Counted from the stretch's first letter, positions 34,362 to 43,674 are shown. The stretch is DNA of 64,000 nt from an uncultured Erythrobacter sp. (GCA_947502305.1 CANMZA010000002.1:525041-589040); one strand, 5' to 3'. Translations and numbers: made by a program. Notes: generated by a model from the sequence alone, not told the origin.

Positions 34362-34911
34362 TTTGGTGCTAGAGACGGATCGCTTGGTCCTGCGCACAAT
34401 CACAGAACATGATGTGGACGATCATGATCGACATTTGAACACACAAGCCGTGACGGCGCGATTGGGCGGCGTGATGGAACGCCACCAAATCGAAGCGCGC
34501 CATGCCCGCGGGATGGCGATGTATGCCAAGGACGGGTTCAGTTTCTTGTTCATGATCGAAAAATCGAGCGGCCAGATGGTGGGTTATGGCGGGATCAAAT
34601 GGGTCGATAATCCCCGCGCGCCCAATATCGGCGATCACGAGGTCGGCTGGATTGTGCGCGAAGATCGCTGGCGGCGTGGTTATGCCTACGAATCGATGAC
34701 GGCGATCCTTGATTGGGCATTTACGCGGATTGGCGCGCCGCATGTCGTGGCGCTGACCAGCCATGCCAATATCGGCAGTTGGAAGCTGATGGAAAAACTG
34801 GGTATGGAGCGGCGCGAAGACCTCGATTTTTTCGATCCTGATTATCCCGAAGAGGACAATCCGGCGATCCAATATTCGCTCACCCAAGAACAGTGGCAGG
34901 CCCAAGAATGA
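34354..34911 (+). CDS. GNAT family N-acetyltransferase, RimJ/RimL type (copy 2)
   Basis: Also 185 residues. Begins MPDLVLETDRLVLRTITEHD, with acetyl-CoA-binding VGWIVREDRWRRGYAYESM and the C-terminal SHANIGSWKLMEKLGMERREDLDF that closely matches copy 1. Start at ATG 34354 overlaps copy 1 by eight bases; a TTG nine bases earlier is in frame. Its stop overlaps the carbonic anhydrase start by four bases, indicating coupled translation of hemB, both acetyltransferases and that gene. Confidence 0.83.
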   Translation: MPDLVLETDRLVLRTITEHDVDDHDRHLNTQAVTARLGGVMERHQIEARHARGMAMYAKDGFSFLFMIEKSSGQMVGYGGIKWVDNPRAPNIGDHEVGWIVREDRWRRGYAYESMTAILDWAFTRIGAPHVVALTSHANIGSWKLMEKLGMERREDLDFFDPDYPEEDNPAIQYSLTQEQWQAQE

Positions 34912-35474
34912 CACAGTATCCCGGCGCAAATATCATCACGATCCACGGCAAAACGCCCAAGATCCACGAAACCGCTTTTATCGCGCCCGGTGCCACTATC
35001 ATCGGCGATGTTGAGATCGGTGCAGGCAGTTCGATCTGGTACAATTGCGTTGTGCGGGCCGATGTCTTCACCATCCGCATTGGCGAGCGGACCAATGTGC
35101 AAGATGGCAGCGTGCTGCATTGCGATCCGCCGCGCCCCGGTGATGAAGAAGGGTGCCCGCTGGTGATTGGTGACGATGTTCTGATTGGCCATATGGCGAT
35201 GGTGCATGGATGCCGGATCGAAGATCGCGGCTTTGTCGGGCTGGGCGCGATTGCGATGAACAAATCGGTGATCGGCAGTGACGCGATGCTGGCGGCGGGC
35301 GCGATGTTGACGGAGCGTAAGGTGATGGGGCCGCGCGAATTGTGGGCGGGCCGTCCGGCGAAGAAGCTGAAAGACCTATCGGATGCGGCGATTGCCGGCA
35401 TGGGTATTGGCACCGCGCATTATGCGGAAAATGCGCGGCACCATAAGATAGCGGTCAAAGACAGTTTGGGGTAA
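34908..35474 (+). CDS. Gamma-class carbonic anhydrase-like protein
   Basis: A 188-residue left-handed beta-helix protein with hexapeptide repeats (TAFIAPGATIIGDVEIGAG, SIWYNCVVRAD). Three histidines in VLHCDP, IGHMAM and VHGCRI are placed as the metal ligands of gamma-carbonic anhydrases. Many such YrdA/PaaY-like proteins have weak or no CO2 hydration activity, so enzymatic function is not certain. The ATG overlaps the preceding stop. It is convergent with the DUF1993 gene, 13 bases apart. Confidence 0.88.
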   Translation: MTQYPGANIITIHGKTPKIHETAFIAPGATIIGDVEIGAGSSIWYNCVVRADVFTIRIGERTNVQDGSVLHCDPPRPGDEEGCPLVIGDDVLIGHMAMVHGCRIEDRGFVGLGAIAMNKSVIGSDAMLAAGAMLTERKVMGPRELWAGRPAKKLKDLSDAAIAGMGIGTAHYAENARHHKIAVKDSLG

Positions 35475-35487
35475 AACTTGCGGCCGC

Positions 35488-36000
35488 TTAGCCGGGACCT
35501 TTGGTCATATATTTCATCATATGCGGCATGAAATCGATCTTGCCGATATCCAGCCCTTCCATGCGCAAAATCGCATAAGCGGCGGTGAGGTGAAAATAGA
35601 AATTGGTGAGCGACCAATCGCGCACATATTCCTCAGCCGATAGAGTGAATTGCATCCCATTGGGCAGGTCGAGCACCACCGTGCTGTCCGCTGCGACCAG
35701 CTCGTCTGCGGTGACGCTATCAAGCAGATCGGCCGTTTCCTGGAGCGCGGCTTTCGCCCCGGCAATCGTTGTTTCATTGTCATCGCGCGATGTAAAACTG
35801 CGGCTGGTGAGGCGCGGCAATGCTTCGCCCGGCAGATTTGCAACAAAGCGCGCCTGCGTCGCCAGTGGGTGCATGTCTTCGGCAAGCCGGCTTTCCAGCA
35901 AGGCGTCGCCTTTGGCATGCGCCTCGGCCTTGGTCAGCATGCCCAGCATCGTGTCGATACGGGCGCGGTAAACGGCGATGGATTGGTCGTAGAGGGTCAT
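35488..36000 (-). CDS. DUF1993 family protein
   Basis: A 170-residue protein starting MTLYDQSIAVYRARIDTML with the helical pattern of DUF1993, a family related to DinB-like four-helix bundles. The conserved WSLTNFYFHLTAAYAILR helix and the end MPHMMKYMTKG agree. Function is unknown. It lies 70 bases downstream of the DNA ligase gene on the same strand but has its own likely ribosome site; a link to DNA repair is not supported by sequence alone. Confidence 0.87.
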   Translation of the reverse strand: MTLYDQSIAVYRARIDTMLGMLTKAEAHAKGDALLESRLAEDMHPLATQARFVANLPGEALPRLTSRSFTSRDDNETTIAGAKAALQETADLLDSVTADELVAADSTVVLDLPNGMQFTLSAEEYVRDWSLTNFYFHLTAAYAILRMEGLDIGKIDFMPHMMKYMTKGPG

Positions 36001-36070
36001 AGTTATTCTCCAGTTTCGAAATGAAACCTAAGCGTGAGCGGTGAGCTATTCAAGGTTTGGCATGCGCGTT

Positions 36071-37666
36071 CTAATCACGAATAAGCGCGCGCAGGCTCTC
36101 GATCCGATCAGCCTCATGCACCGGCTTGTCCCAGCGGATGCGATGAATGCGCGGGAACCGCATGGCGAGGCCGGATTTGTGGCGTTTTGAGGTGTGAACG
36201 CTGTCGAAGGCAACCTCGAAAACCAATGTACGTTCAACTTCGCGAACCGGCCCAAATCGGTTGAGGGTGGTTTGCCGCACCAACTTGTCGAGCTTCTTAA
36301 GCTCCGCATCGGTGAAGCCCGAATAGGCTTTGCCAACCGGCAGCAATTCGGCGCCTTCTTCTGGATCGCCATTCCAGCATCCAAATGTGTAGTCGGAATA
36401 GAAGCTCGACCGCCGCCCGCTTCCCCGTTGAGCATACATCAGCACACAATCAATCAGCAGCGGATCACGCTTCCATTTGTACCACAATCCTGTCTTGCGC
36501 CCTGCAATATAGGGACTGTCGCGGCGCTTCAGCATCAAGCCTTCAATCGCATCTTCGCGCGTGCCCTCGCGGATCTTGGCTAGGCCAGCAAAGTCGCGCG
36601 CCGCAACTAGTGCCGATAGGTCAAACTGAGCAGCAGGCAGACGCGGCATCAACCCTTCCAGCGCGGTGCGGCGATCGGTCCAAGTCAGTTCGCGCAAATC
36701 CTCACCCTCAATCAGCAAGGCGTCATAAAGCCGAACGAAAGCAGGTGCCTCAGCAAGCATTTTCTTGGACACTTTTTTGCGCCCAAGCCGCTGCTGCAAA
36801 GCGTTGAAACTGGCGGCGCCCCCTCCCTGTGCGGTACCCCGCACAAGCAATTCCCCATCAAGCACGCCGTCCATTGGCAAAGCGTCCAGCAATTCAGGGA
36901 AACTGGCCGAAATATCATCACCGCTGCGCGAATAGAGGCGTGTTTGATCGCCGGTTTTAACAATTTGAACGCGGATGCCGTCCCATTTCCATTCGGCGGC
37001 ATAATCCGTCAGATTAACTTCCGCTTCCTCCAACGGATGTGCGAGCATGAAGGGGCGGAAATGTGGGCGATTGGCAATATCTGGCGGCGCGCCGCCATCC
37101 GCCGCCCATGCGAACAGTTCGGCATAGGGCGCGTCCAAAGCGTGCCAATATTCCTCCACCGCTTCGACAGACACATCGAAGGCCTGCGCAAAGGCCGTCT
37201 TCGCCAGCCGCGCCGAAACCCCGATCCGCATCCCACCCGTTGCCAGCTTGATCAGTGCATAACGCCCATTCGCATCCAACCGGTCGAGCAATTTGGACAA
37301 TTCCTTCGGGGCCGTCACCCGTGTGAGATGTGCCAAAGCGTCCACGGTTTCAGAAAGGCTGGCGGGCTCAGCGTCTTCCTCAGCCTCGGCCGCCGCGCTC
37401 GGCCACAACATGCTCGCGGTTTCCGCCGTATCGCCGACAAAATCGCGGCTGAGCGTCCACAAGATCGGATCGACGCGTTCTTTCATTAAATTTCGTATGG
37501 TCGAACTTTTCACGCCGGGAAAATCAAGCTCCCCGGTAAGCGCCGCCAACGCCCAGCCGCGATCCGGATCGGGGGCCGCGCGCAAATAATCCGCGATCAG
37601 GGCCAGCTTGCGATTGCGGCTGGATGTGTACACCACAGTGTCGAGCAGAGCGGAAAAGGCTTTCAT
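36071..37666 (-). CDS. ATP-dependent DNA ligase (ligase-exonuclease repair pair)
   Basis: A 531-residue ATP-dependent ligase. The N-terminal domain (1-200) precedes the nucleotidyltransferase core with catalytic lysine K227 in EWKWDGIRVQI, then LYSRSGDDIS, VLDGELLV, MLKRRDSPY and GLWYKWKRDP, and an OB domain. This is the type annotated as cisplatin damage response ligase, which is usually encoded with an MBL-fold exonuclease and may process damaged ends. The exonuclease is 420 bases away on the same strand, but here a small gene on the opposite strand lies between them. Confidence 0.93.
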   Translation of the reverse strand: MKAFSALLDTVVYTSSRNRKLALIADYLRAAPDPDRGWALAALTGELDFPGVKSSTIRNLMKERVDPILWTLSRDFVGDTAETASMLWPSAAAEAEEDAEPASLSETVDALAHLTRVTAPKELSKLLDRLDANGRYALIKLATGGMRIGVSARLAKTAFAQAFDVSVEAVEEYWHALDAPYAELFAWAADGGAPPDIANRPHFRPFMLAHPLEEAEVNLTDYAAEWKWDGIRVQIVKTGDQTRLYSRSGDDISASFPELLDALPMDGVLDGELLVRGTAQGGGAASFNALQQRLGRKKVSKKMLAEAPAFVRLYDALLIEGEDLRELTWTDRRTALEGLMPRLPAAQFDLSALVAARDFAGLAKIREGTREDAIEGLMLKRRDSPYIAGRKTGLWYKWKRDPLLIDCVLMYAQRGSGRRSSFYSDYTFGCWNGDPEEGAELLPVGKAYSGFTDAELKKLDKLVRQTTLNRFGPVREVERTLVFEVAFDSVHTSKRHKSGLAMRFPRIHRIRWDKPVHEADRIESLRALIRD

Positions 37667-37749
37667 CGCAGCCCGCTTCCTGCTTCACGCTCTAGACATA
37701 TCGCAGCGTCCATACGCGGCGGACAGTTTTCCAGAAGGATATCGCTTTT

Positions 37750-38052
37750 ATGAAATTCGCACCTCTCGCCGCGCTCTTGCTTTTGACCGGCACCGCCGCG
37801 CCCGCTCTTGCCGATGCCCACACCGAAGCAACCGAGGCCGCAGCGGCCACTATCAACACGCCGATTGAAAAGCTGATGGCGGATGATGCGACCAAAGCGG
37901 TCGTGCTTGCGAACCTGCCGGGGATTGATGAGCACCCCGCTTACGGCCAATTTAAAGGCATGAGCCTGGTCGAATTGAAGCCATGGTCGCAAGGGCTGAT
38001 CACGGATGAAATTCTTGAGAAGATCACCGCCGATCTCGCTGCGCTGGCGTAA
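37750..38052 (+). CDS. Small secreted protein, function unknown
   Basis: A 100-residue product with a good signal peptide ending ALADA (around residue 22), then helical sequence TINTPIEKLMADDATKAVVLANLPG and MSLVELKPWSQGLITDEILEKI. I know similar short proteins in sphingomonads but not their function. Codon pattern resembles the neighbours, and ATG 37750 is well placed. It lies on the strand opposite to the ligase and exonuclease genes and between them, which breaks the usual pair. Confidence 0.72.
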   Translation: MKFAPLAALLLLTGTAAPALADAHTEATEAAAATINTPIEKLMADDATKAVVLANLPGIDEHPAYGQFKGMSLVELKPWSQGLITDEILEKITADLAALA

Positions 38053-38086
38053 ATCCCGCTGGCGTAGGTCTTTGGGGGCAGGGAGG

Positions 38087-39112
38087 TCACTCACCATCCT
38101 GCCCGCCATCCTCATCGCGCCCAACCATTGCCAGCGCCCGGGCGCGCCGCTGATTTAACTCGCACCACCTCAACAAGGCTTCCTCGCGGCCATGGGTAAT
38201 CCATGTTTCCGCCGGGCCAACATCGATGATGGTCTGCGTCAGCTCATTCCAATCGGCATGGTCGCTGATGATCAATGGCAATTCTACGCCGCGTTGGCGC
38301 GCGCGGCCGCGCACCCGCATCCACCCACTCGCCATTGCTGTGGCTGGATCCGGCAAACGCCGCGACCAGGTCCCCCTAAGCGCGGAGGGCGGGGCGATGA
38401 TAATGCTGCCGCGTATTTCGCCTTTCGTATGATCCGCGACCAGCTTTAGATCACCCAGTTCGACGCCGTGCTCTTCATAGAGGCGGCACATTTTCTCCAT
38501 CGCCCCATGCAGATAGATCGTCTGGCTGTGGCCGGCCGTGCGCAATTCTGCGATCACACGTTGCGCCTTGCCAAGGGCGTAGGCGCCCACCAGCACCGAC
38601 CCCTCACCCTGATGAGCGAGCGCGGTTAGCAATTTCGCCATTTCATCGGCAATTGGCGGATGCGCAAAGACAGGCAGGCCAAAGGTCGCCTCGGTAATAA
38701 ACACATCGCACGGCGTGACTTCAAACGGGGCGCAGGTGGGGTCGGCGCGGCGCTTATAATCGCCGGTGATCACCACCCGCTCGCCCGCATGTTCGAGCAG
38801 GATTTGCGCCGATCCCAGCACATGTCCCGCCGGGATAAAGGTCGCATCTACCCCGCCGCGCAGCCGGATCGTTTCGCCATATTGCACCGGCACCGCGCCT
38901 TCGCGGGTGTTATACCGCAGCGCCATGATCGCCAGTGTTTCCGGCGTTGCCACGGTTTCGCCGTGTCCGCCGCGTGCGTGATCGGCGTGGCCATGCGTGA
39001 CCAAAGCCCGGTCAACCGCGCGGCTGGGGTCGATCCATGTGTCTGCGGGCACGATTTGCACGCCCCATTTTGCCGGCTTGATCCAAGAGAAAGGCGCGGA
39101 TGGTGTGTTCAT
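38087..39112 (-). CDS. Ligase-associated MBL-fold DNA exonuclease
   Basis: A 341-residue metallo-beta-lactamase/beta-CASP family nuclease. Metal-binding THGHADHARGG is at about residue 40, followed by PAGHVLGSAQI, ITGDYKRRADP and the C-terminal SDHADW and WITHGREE. It is expected to trim DNA ends before sealing by the partner ligase at 36071-37666. I use ATG 39112; a GTG two codons earlier is in frame. The clpA terminator lies just upstream at 39123-39158. Confidence 0.92.
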   Translation of the reverse strand: MNTPSAPFSWIKPAKWGVQIVPADTWIDPSRAVDRALVTHGHADHARGGHGETVATPETLAIMALRYNTREGAVPVQYGETIRLRGGVDATFIPAGHVLGSAQILLEHAGERVVITGDYKRRADPTCAPFEVTPCDVFITEATFGLPVFAHPPIADEMAKLLTALAHQGEGSVLVGAYALGKAQRVIAELRTAGHSQTIYLHGAMEKMCRLYEEHGVELGDLKLVADHTKGEIRGSIIIAPPSALRGTWSRRLPDPATAMASGWMRVRGRARQRGVELPLIISDHADWNELTQTIIDVGPAETWITHGREEALLRWCELNQRRARALAMVGRDEDGGQDGE

Positions 39113-39122
39113 GCGCACTTCG

Positions 39123-39158
39123 CAAAAAAGGCGCGGACAAGCCTCCTTATCCGCGCCT
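39123..39158 (-). terminator. Intrinsic terminator of clpA
   Basis: On the minus strand AGGCGCGGA and TCCGCGCCT form a nine-base-pair stem with a 12-base loop and are followed by six T (39123-39128 as A on the plus strand). It starts 34 bases after the clpA stop and ends ten bases before the exonuclease start. Confidence 0.9.
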
Positions 39159-39192
39159 CATATTGTCTTTGCATCGTTAAAATCCGCAGGGT

Positions 39193-41592
39193 TTAACCCT
39201 CTTTATCGCTGCCCGATTCTTCCGGTTTCGGATCATCCTTCGCTGGCGGAGGCGTCTTCTTCGCGGCGGGTTTCCTTTTTGCAGCAGGCTTGCGCTTCGG
39301 CTTTTCTTTAGGCGGGGCAGGGGTGAGTTCGAAAGACGGTTTGCCTTCCTTCACCGTCACATGGACCTCTCCGCCATCGGTGAGCTTGCCGAACAACAAT
39401 TCTTCGGCGAGCGGCTGTTTGATCTTGTCTTGGATCAAGCGGCCCATTGGGCGCGCGCCATAGAGTTTGTCATAGCCCTTATCGGCCAGCCAGCTGCGCG
39501 CTTCGGTGTCGAATTGGATATGGACGTTTTGTTCGGCCAATTGCAATTCGAGTTCGAGGATGAACTTGTCCACCACGCGGGCAACCGTCGATTTGCCCAA
39601 ATAGGCGAACGGCACAATCGCATCCAAACGGTTGCGGAATTCTGGCGTGAACATTTTCTTGACCGCTTCGGATCCGGCGTCTTCTTTCGACACATCGCCA
39701 AACCCGATACCTTGGCTGGCCATCACAGCCGCGCCGGCATTGGTGGTCATGATGAGCACAACATTGCGGAAATCGACCGTTTTGCCGTGATGATCGGTCA
39801 GTCGGCCATTATCCATCACCTGAAGCAGGATGTTGAACAGGTCAGGATGCGCCTTTTCAATTTCATCGAGGAGCAACACGCAATGCGGGTTCTGATCAAC
39901 CGCATCGGTTAAAAGGCCTCCTTGGTCGTAACCAACATAACCTGGGGGCGCACCGATCAGGCGGGACACCGAATGCCGTTCCATATATTCCGACATATCG
40001 AACCGCTTCAGCTCAATCCCCATGATCGAGGCCAATTGCCGCGCGACTTCGGTTTTACCCACGCCGGTCGGGCCGCTGAACAGGAAGGAGCCGATTGGCT
40101 TGTCCGGATCGCGCAGACCAGCGCGCGACAGTTTCATTGCGGTTGAGAGACGGGTGATCGCTTCGTCTTGACCAAACACGACATGTTTCAAATCGCGGCC
40201 AAGGTTCTCGAGCGCTTTCTTGTCGTCCTTGCTCACCGATTTCGGCGGGATGCGCGCCATTGTCGCAATCACTTGCTCGATCTCTCGCGCGGTGATCTTT
40301 TTCTTACGGCGGCTGGGCGGGACGAGCATTTGCATCGCGCCCACTTCATCAATCACATCAATCGCTTTGTCCGGCAATTTGCGGTCATTGATGTACCGCG
40401 CCGACAGCTCAACAGCGGTTTTCAGCGCGTCGGGCGTGTATTTGACATTGTGATGCTCTTCGAATGCGGTGCGCAGACCTTTGAGGATCTTAATCGTGTC
40501 CTCAACTGTCGGCTCATTCACGTCGATCTTCTGGAAACGCCGCAGCAAAGCGCGGTCTTTCTCAAAATGATTGCGGAACTCTTTGTATGTGGTCGACCCG
40601 ACGCAGCGGATCGTGCCGCCAGACAGCGCAGGTTTTAGCAGGTTCGAGGCATCCATTGCCCCGCCACTGGTTGCGCCTGCACCGATGACGGTGTGGATTT
40701 CGTCGATGAACAGGATCGCATGCGGCATCCCCTCCAATTCGGACACGACTTGTTTCAGCCGCTCCTCAAAATCACCACGATAGCGCGTGCCTGCCAGCAA
40801 AGCGCCCATATCGAGCGAATAAATCACCGCCTCATTGAGAACTTCTGGCACGTCGCCTTCGACGATTTTGCGCGCGAGGCCTTCAGCAATCGCAGTTTTT
40901 CCGACGCCGGGGTCGCCGACATAAAGCGGGTTGTTCTTTGATCGGCGGCACAAGATCTGGATCGTGCGATCAACCTCTGGCCCGCGGCCAATTAGGGGAT
41001 CGACTTTGCCAGCCTCTGCTTTCGCATTGAGGTTGACGGTAAACTGATCGAGCGCCGTTTCTTTCTTATTGCCGCCTTCTTTCCCGCCTTCTGCATCGGC
41101 GGGACCGGCTGCGTCTTCGCTGCCTTGCGGGGCGTTTGTTTCCAGCTGGCGTCCGCCTTTGCCAATGCCGTGGCTGATATAGCTGACCGCATCCAGACGG
41201 CTCATATCCTGTTGTTGCAGGAAATAAACCGCGTAGCTGTCGCGCTCAGAGAACAAAGCGACCAAAACATTTGCGCCCGTCACCGTGTCTTTGCCCGATG
41301 ATTGGACATGCAGGATCGCGCGCTGAATCACCCGCTGAAAACCGGCGGTTGGCTGCGGATCGGCGTCTTCTTCTGTTTTGAGCGACTGGTATTCTTGGTC
41401 GAGATATTGTTTCACCACCTCACCAAGTTCAGCCAGATCAACTCCGCAAGCGGACATGACCTGCGCCCCGTCTTCGTCATCAATCAGTGCGAGCAGCAAA
41501 TGCTCCAGCGTTGCATATTCGTGGCGACGCTCTGACGCATGGGACAGCGCATTGTGCAGGGTTCTTTCGAGATTCTGGGCGAAGCTGGGCAT
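39193..41592 (-). CDS. clpA: ATP-dependent Clp protease ATP-binding subunit ClpA
   Basis: Hexameric unfoldase feeding substrates to ClpP. The 799-residue product has the ClpA N-domain (1-150), first AAA module with YVGDPGVGKTAIAEGLA, second AAA module with FSGPTGVGKTEVARQLA and the ClpP-docking loop QGIGFGD (IGF in place of the usual IGL). The last 40 residues are a basic Pro/Lys/Ala-rich tail, ending acidic, which is not in E. coli ClpA. No clpS is adjacent, although clpS often precedes clpA. The downstream terminator is strong. Confidence 0.96.
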   Translation of the reverse strand: MPSFAQNLERTLHNALSHASERRHEYATLEHLLLALIDDEDGAQVMSACGVDLAELGEVVKQYLDQEYQSLKTEEDADPQPTAGFQRVIQRAILHVQSSGKDTVTGANVLVALFSERDSYAVYFLQQQDMSRLDAVSYISHGIGKGGRQLETNAPQGSEDAAGPADAEGGKEGGNKKETALDQFTVNLNAKAEAGKVDPLIGRGPEVDRTIQILCRRSKNNPLYVGDPGVGKTAIAEGLARKIVEGDVPEVLNEAVIYSLDMGALLAGTRYRGDFEERLKQVVSELEGMPHAILFIDEIHTVIGAGATSGGAMDASNLLKPALSGGTIRCVGSTTYKEFRNHFEKDRALLRRFQKIDVNEPTVEDTIKILKGLRTAFEEHHNVKYTPDALKTAVELSARYINDRKLPDKAIDVIDEVGAMQMLVPPSRRKKKITAREIEQVIATMARIPPKSVSKDDKKALENLGRDLKHVVFGQDEAITRLSTAMKLSRAGLRDPDKPIGSFLFSGPTGVGKTEVARQLASIMGIELKRFDMSEYMERHSVSRLIGAPPGYVGYDQGGLLTDAVDQNPHCVLLLDEIEKAHPDLFNILLQVMDNGRLTDHHGKTVDFRNVVLIMTTNAGAAVMASQGIGFGDVSKEDAGSEAVKKMFTPEFRNRLDAIVPFAYLGKSTVARVVDKFILELELQLAEQNVHIQFDTEARSWLADKGYDKLYGARPMGRLIQDKIKQPLAEELLFGKLTDGGEVHVTVKEGKPSFELTPAPPKEKPKRKPAAKRKPAAKKTPPPAKDDPKPEESGSDKEG

Positions 41593-41706
41593 CGTTGGGT
41601 CTCTATTGCGGCGGTGATAATGCTCTTGGAATAAGAGCCATGAAAAAGGTGTTTAAACTATATGGGGCAAACGCGCAGGATTGCGACTCCGAATCCGTGG
41701 TAATTG

Positions 41707-42333
41707 TCATTCTGTGCACTGTCCGCCGATCGCAGCGGGCAGAATCGAAGCCGCGACAATGCCGGGCAGGGCGCCGGTCCCAATCTCTGACTGATCGATC
41801 ACGGGCTGTGCGGCGAGATGCTGGGACAATTGCCCGCTTTGCGCGGTGTCTATCAACAGGCGCTGAGCGCGGTTGCGGCGTATGGCTATCCCGATATCGC
41901 TATGGCCGTCCACCATCCACACCGCCTCCCGGCTGTGCAGGCCGGTATGGTGCACTTTGCGGCTGTAATATCCCGCAAGCCGCGCGGTCATGCCCAAATG
42001 CTCGATCTGACTGCCAAGTTCATAATGAAACACGCATTGGCGCGGCCACATTAACGCCAATTTGTCGCCAGCCCTGCAATTGGGATCGCGCCCAATCGGG
42101 GCGGGATAAACAGAACAAAGCGAGCGGATGCAAAAAACTGTATCATTTGAACAATCGTCAAGCCGGTAAGACCGCGATCGCCCCTCTTCGATGACGTGCA
42201 TTCGGCCCTGTTCCAAATCAATCTGAAATGCCGGCAAAGCGGTGTATTGAGCGCCATCAAACGTTTTTGCCGGCGCGTTCGCAGCCAGAAAAACCACGCT
42301 TAGCAAAAGCGGGAAAAGGCGTCCGAAAGCCAC
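41707..42333 (-). CDS. Secreted cysteine-containing protein, function unknown
   Basis: A 208-residue ORF starting at GTG 42333 with AAAGG five bases upstream and a signal peptide (MAFGRLFPLLLSVVFLAANA). The mature part has several cysteines (DDCSNDTVFCIRSLCSVY, NCRAGD, RQCVFHY) that could form disulfides in the periplasm. I do not recognise a family. The second half is less convincing as conserved sequence. The start abuts the DUF1192 stop, so the two genes may be one transcript. The 114 bases to clpA should hold the clpA promoter, but I see no clear one. Confidence 0.6.
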   Translation of the reverse strand: MAFGRLFPLLLSVVFLAANAPAKTFDGAQYTALPAFQIDLEQGRMHVIEEGRSRSYRLDDCSNDTVFCIRSLCSVYPAPIGRDPNCRAGDKLALMWPRQCVFHYELGSQIEHLGMTARLAGYYSRKVHHTGLHSREAVWMVDGHSDIGIAIRRNRAQRLLIDTAQSGQLSQHLAAQPVIDQSEIGTGALPGIVAASILPAAIGGQCTE

Positions 42334-42537
42334 CTAAGCCTTTGAACCACCGAACAAAGCATCGGCGGCATTCCGGTGGGCAGCGGCCTTGTCTTTATGC
42401 GCGGACACCCTCTCAATCTCTGTTTCAAGCAGCGCTATCCGCGCGCTCAATTCATCCTGCGAATAGGGCGCAAGATCCTCTGATGCGAGTCTGCTAGCGG
42501 CGTCGCCTTTGCGGATTGGGCGGTCATCATCTTCCAT
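42334..42537 (-). CDS. DUF1192 family small protein
   Basis: A 67-residue protein with YSQDELSARIALLETEIERV at its centre, the hallmark of DUF1192, a short alphaproteobacterial family with one predicted coiled coil and unknown function. ATG 42537 is chosen; a TTG one codon earlier is possible. No clear ribosome site is seen. The next gene, for a secreted protein, begins one base after its stop. Confidence 0.85.
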   Translation of the reverse strand: MEDDDRPIRKGDAASRLASEDLAPYSQDELSARIALLETEIERVSAHKDKAAAHRNAADALFGGSKA

Positions 42538-42645
42538 CAATAATCAGCATCGCAATTTAGGCCGCTTGCTGTCAATGAACATGGCAGGTATTTGGGCCGG
42601 GTGGGTCAATGACGACGCCCGCGCACGGTTAGGGGACCGAAGAAT

Positions 42646-43674
42646 ATGGCTGAGGCAAATGGGCGTGTTGATCCGAAAATGATGCCAGAGACAATGGTGG
42701 CAATCGGCATGACCGCGCCCGGCGGCCCCGCAGTGTTGGCGGCGGAAGAAATTGCTGTCCCCGAAATCGGGCCGGGCGATGTGTTGATCAAGGTCGCCTT
42801 TGCCGGGGTAAACCGCCCCGATTGCATTCAGCGTGCGGGCCATTATCCCGCGCCTCCCGGTGCGTCCCCCGTGCTCGGATTGGAGGTCGCAGGCGAAGTT
42901 GTAAGCATCGGCGCGGATGTGCCCGCCGAAATGCTTGGCGCGCGTGTCGCTGCTCTGACCCCCGGCGGCGGATATGCCCAATATTGCGCCGCGCCTTGGC
43001 AACATTGCCTGCCAGTGCCCGATGATATGGATTTGAAGGTTGCGGCGGCTCTGCCAGAGACCTTGTTCACAGTTTGGCACAATGTTTTCGAACGCGGCAT
43101 GGCCCGGGATGGCGAAACGCTGCTGGTGCATGGCGGCACCTCTGGCATTGGTACGATGGCGATCATGCTGGCCAAAGCGTTTGACATGCAGGTGATCATA
43201 ACTTGCGGCGACGAAGCAAAATGCGAGGCGGCCCGCAAAATCGGCGCAGATTTGGCGATCAATTATAAAGAGCAAGACTTCGTCGAAGCGGTGATGCAGC
43301 ACACCAAAACCGCCGGTGTGAACATTGTGCTGGATATGGTGTCGGGCGATTATGTCCCGCGCAATCTCAAATGCCTCGCCGAAGATGGGCGGCATGTCAC
43401 CATTGCGGTTCTGGGCGGCGTTAAGGCGGAATTGTTTATGCCGATGGTGATGATGCGGCGGCTGACGCTGACCGGATCGACACTGCGCCCGCGTTCAGAT
43501 GCTTTTAAAGCCGCGCTGGCGGATGAAATTTCGGCCAATGTCTGGCCGCTATTCACATCCGGAGAGCTGGCTCCGATTATGGACCAGACCTTCCCCCTCG
43601 CCGATGCTGCTGCGGCGCATGCGCGGATGGAGGCAGGGGAGCATATCGGCAAGATCGTGCTCGCGCTGCACTAG
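42646..43674 (+). CDS. NAD(P)H:quinone oxidoreductase, zeta-crystallin type
   Basis: A 342-residue zinc-free medium-chain dehydrogenase/reductase. The N-terminal GroES-like domain has AFAGVNRPDCIQRAGHYP and LGLEVAGEV; the Rossmann domain has VHGGTSGIGTMAIMLAKAF. The PIG3/zeta-crystallin subgroup reduces quinones by one electron. ATG 42646 follows AGGGGA. After the TAG stop the same frame stays open for 25 more codons. A terminator follows at 43764. Confidence 0.9.
   Translation: MAEANGRVDPKMMPETMVAIGMTAPGGPAVLAAEEIAVPEIGPGDVLIKVAFAGVNRPDCIQRAGHYPAPPGASPVLGLEVAGEVVSIGADVPAEMLGARVAALTPGGGYAQYCAAPWQHCLPVPDDMDLKVAAALPETLFTVWHNVFERGMARDGETLLVHGGTSGIGTMAIMLAKAFDMQVIITCGDEAKCEAARKIGADLAINYKEQDFVEAVMQHTKTAGVNIVLDMVSGDYVPRNLKCLAEDGRHVTIAVLGGVKAELFMPMVMMRRLTLTGSTLRPRSDAFKAALADEISANVWPLFTSGELAPIMDQTFPLADAAAAHARMEAGEHIGKIVLALH

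Noticed and set aside
41487..42194. Plus-strand frame across the clpA start and the secreted-protein gene
   Set aside because: It crosses the clpA N-terminus antisense, has no recognisable motif or ribosome site, and looks like a shadow.
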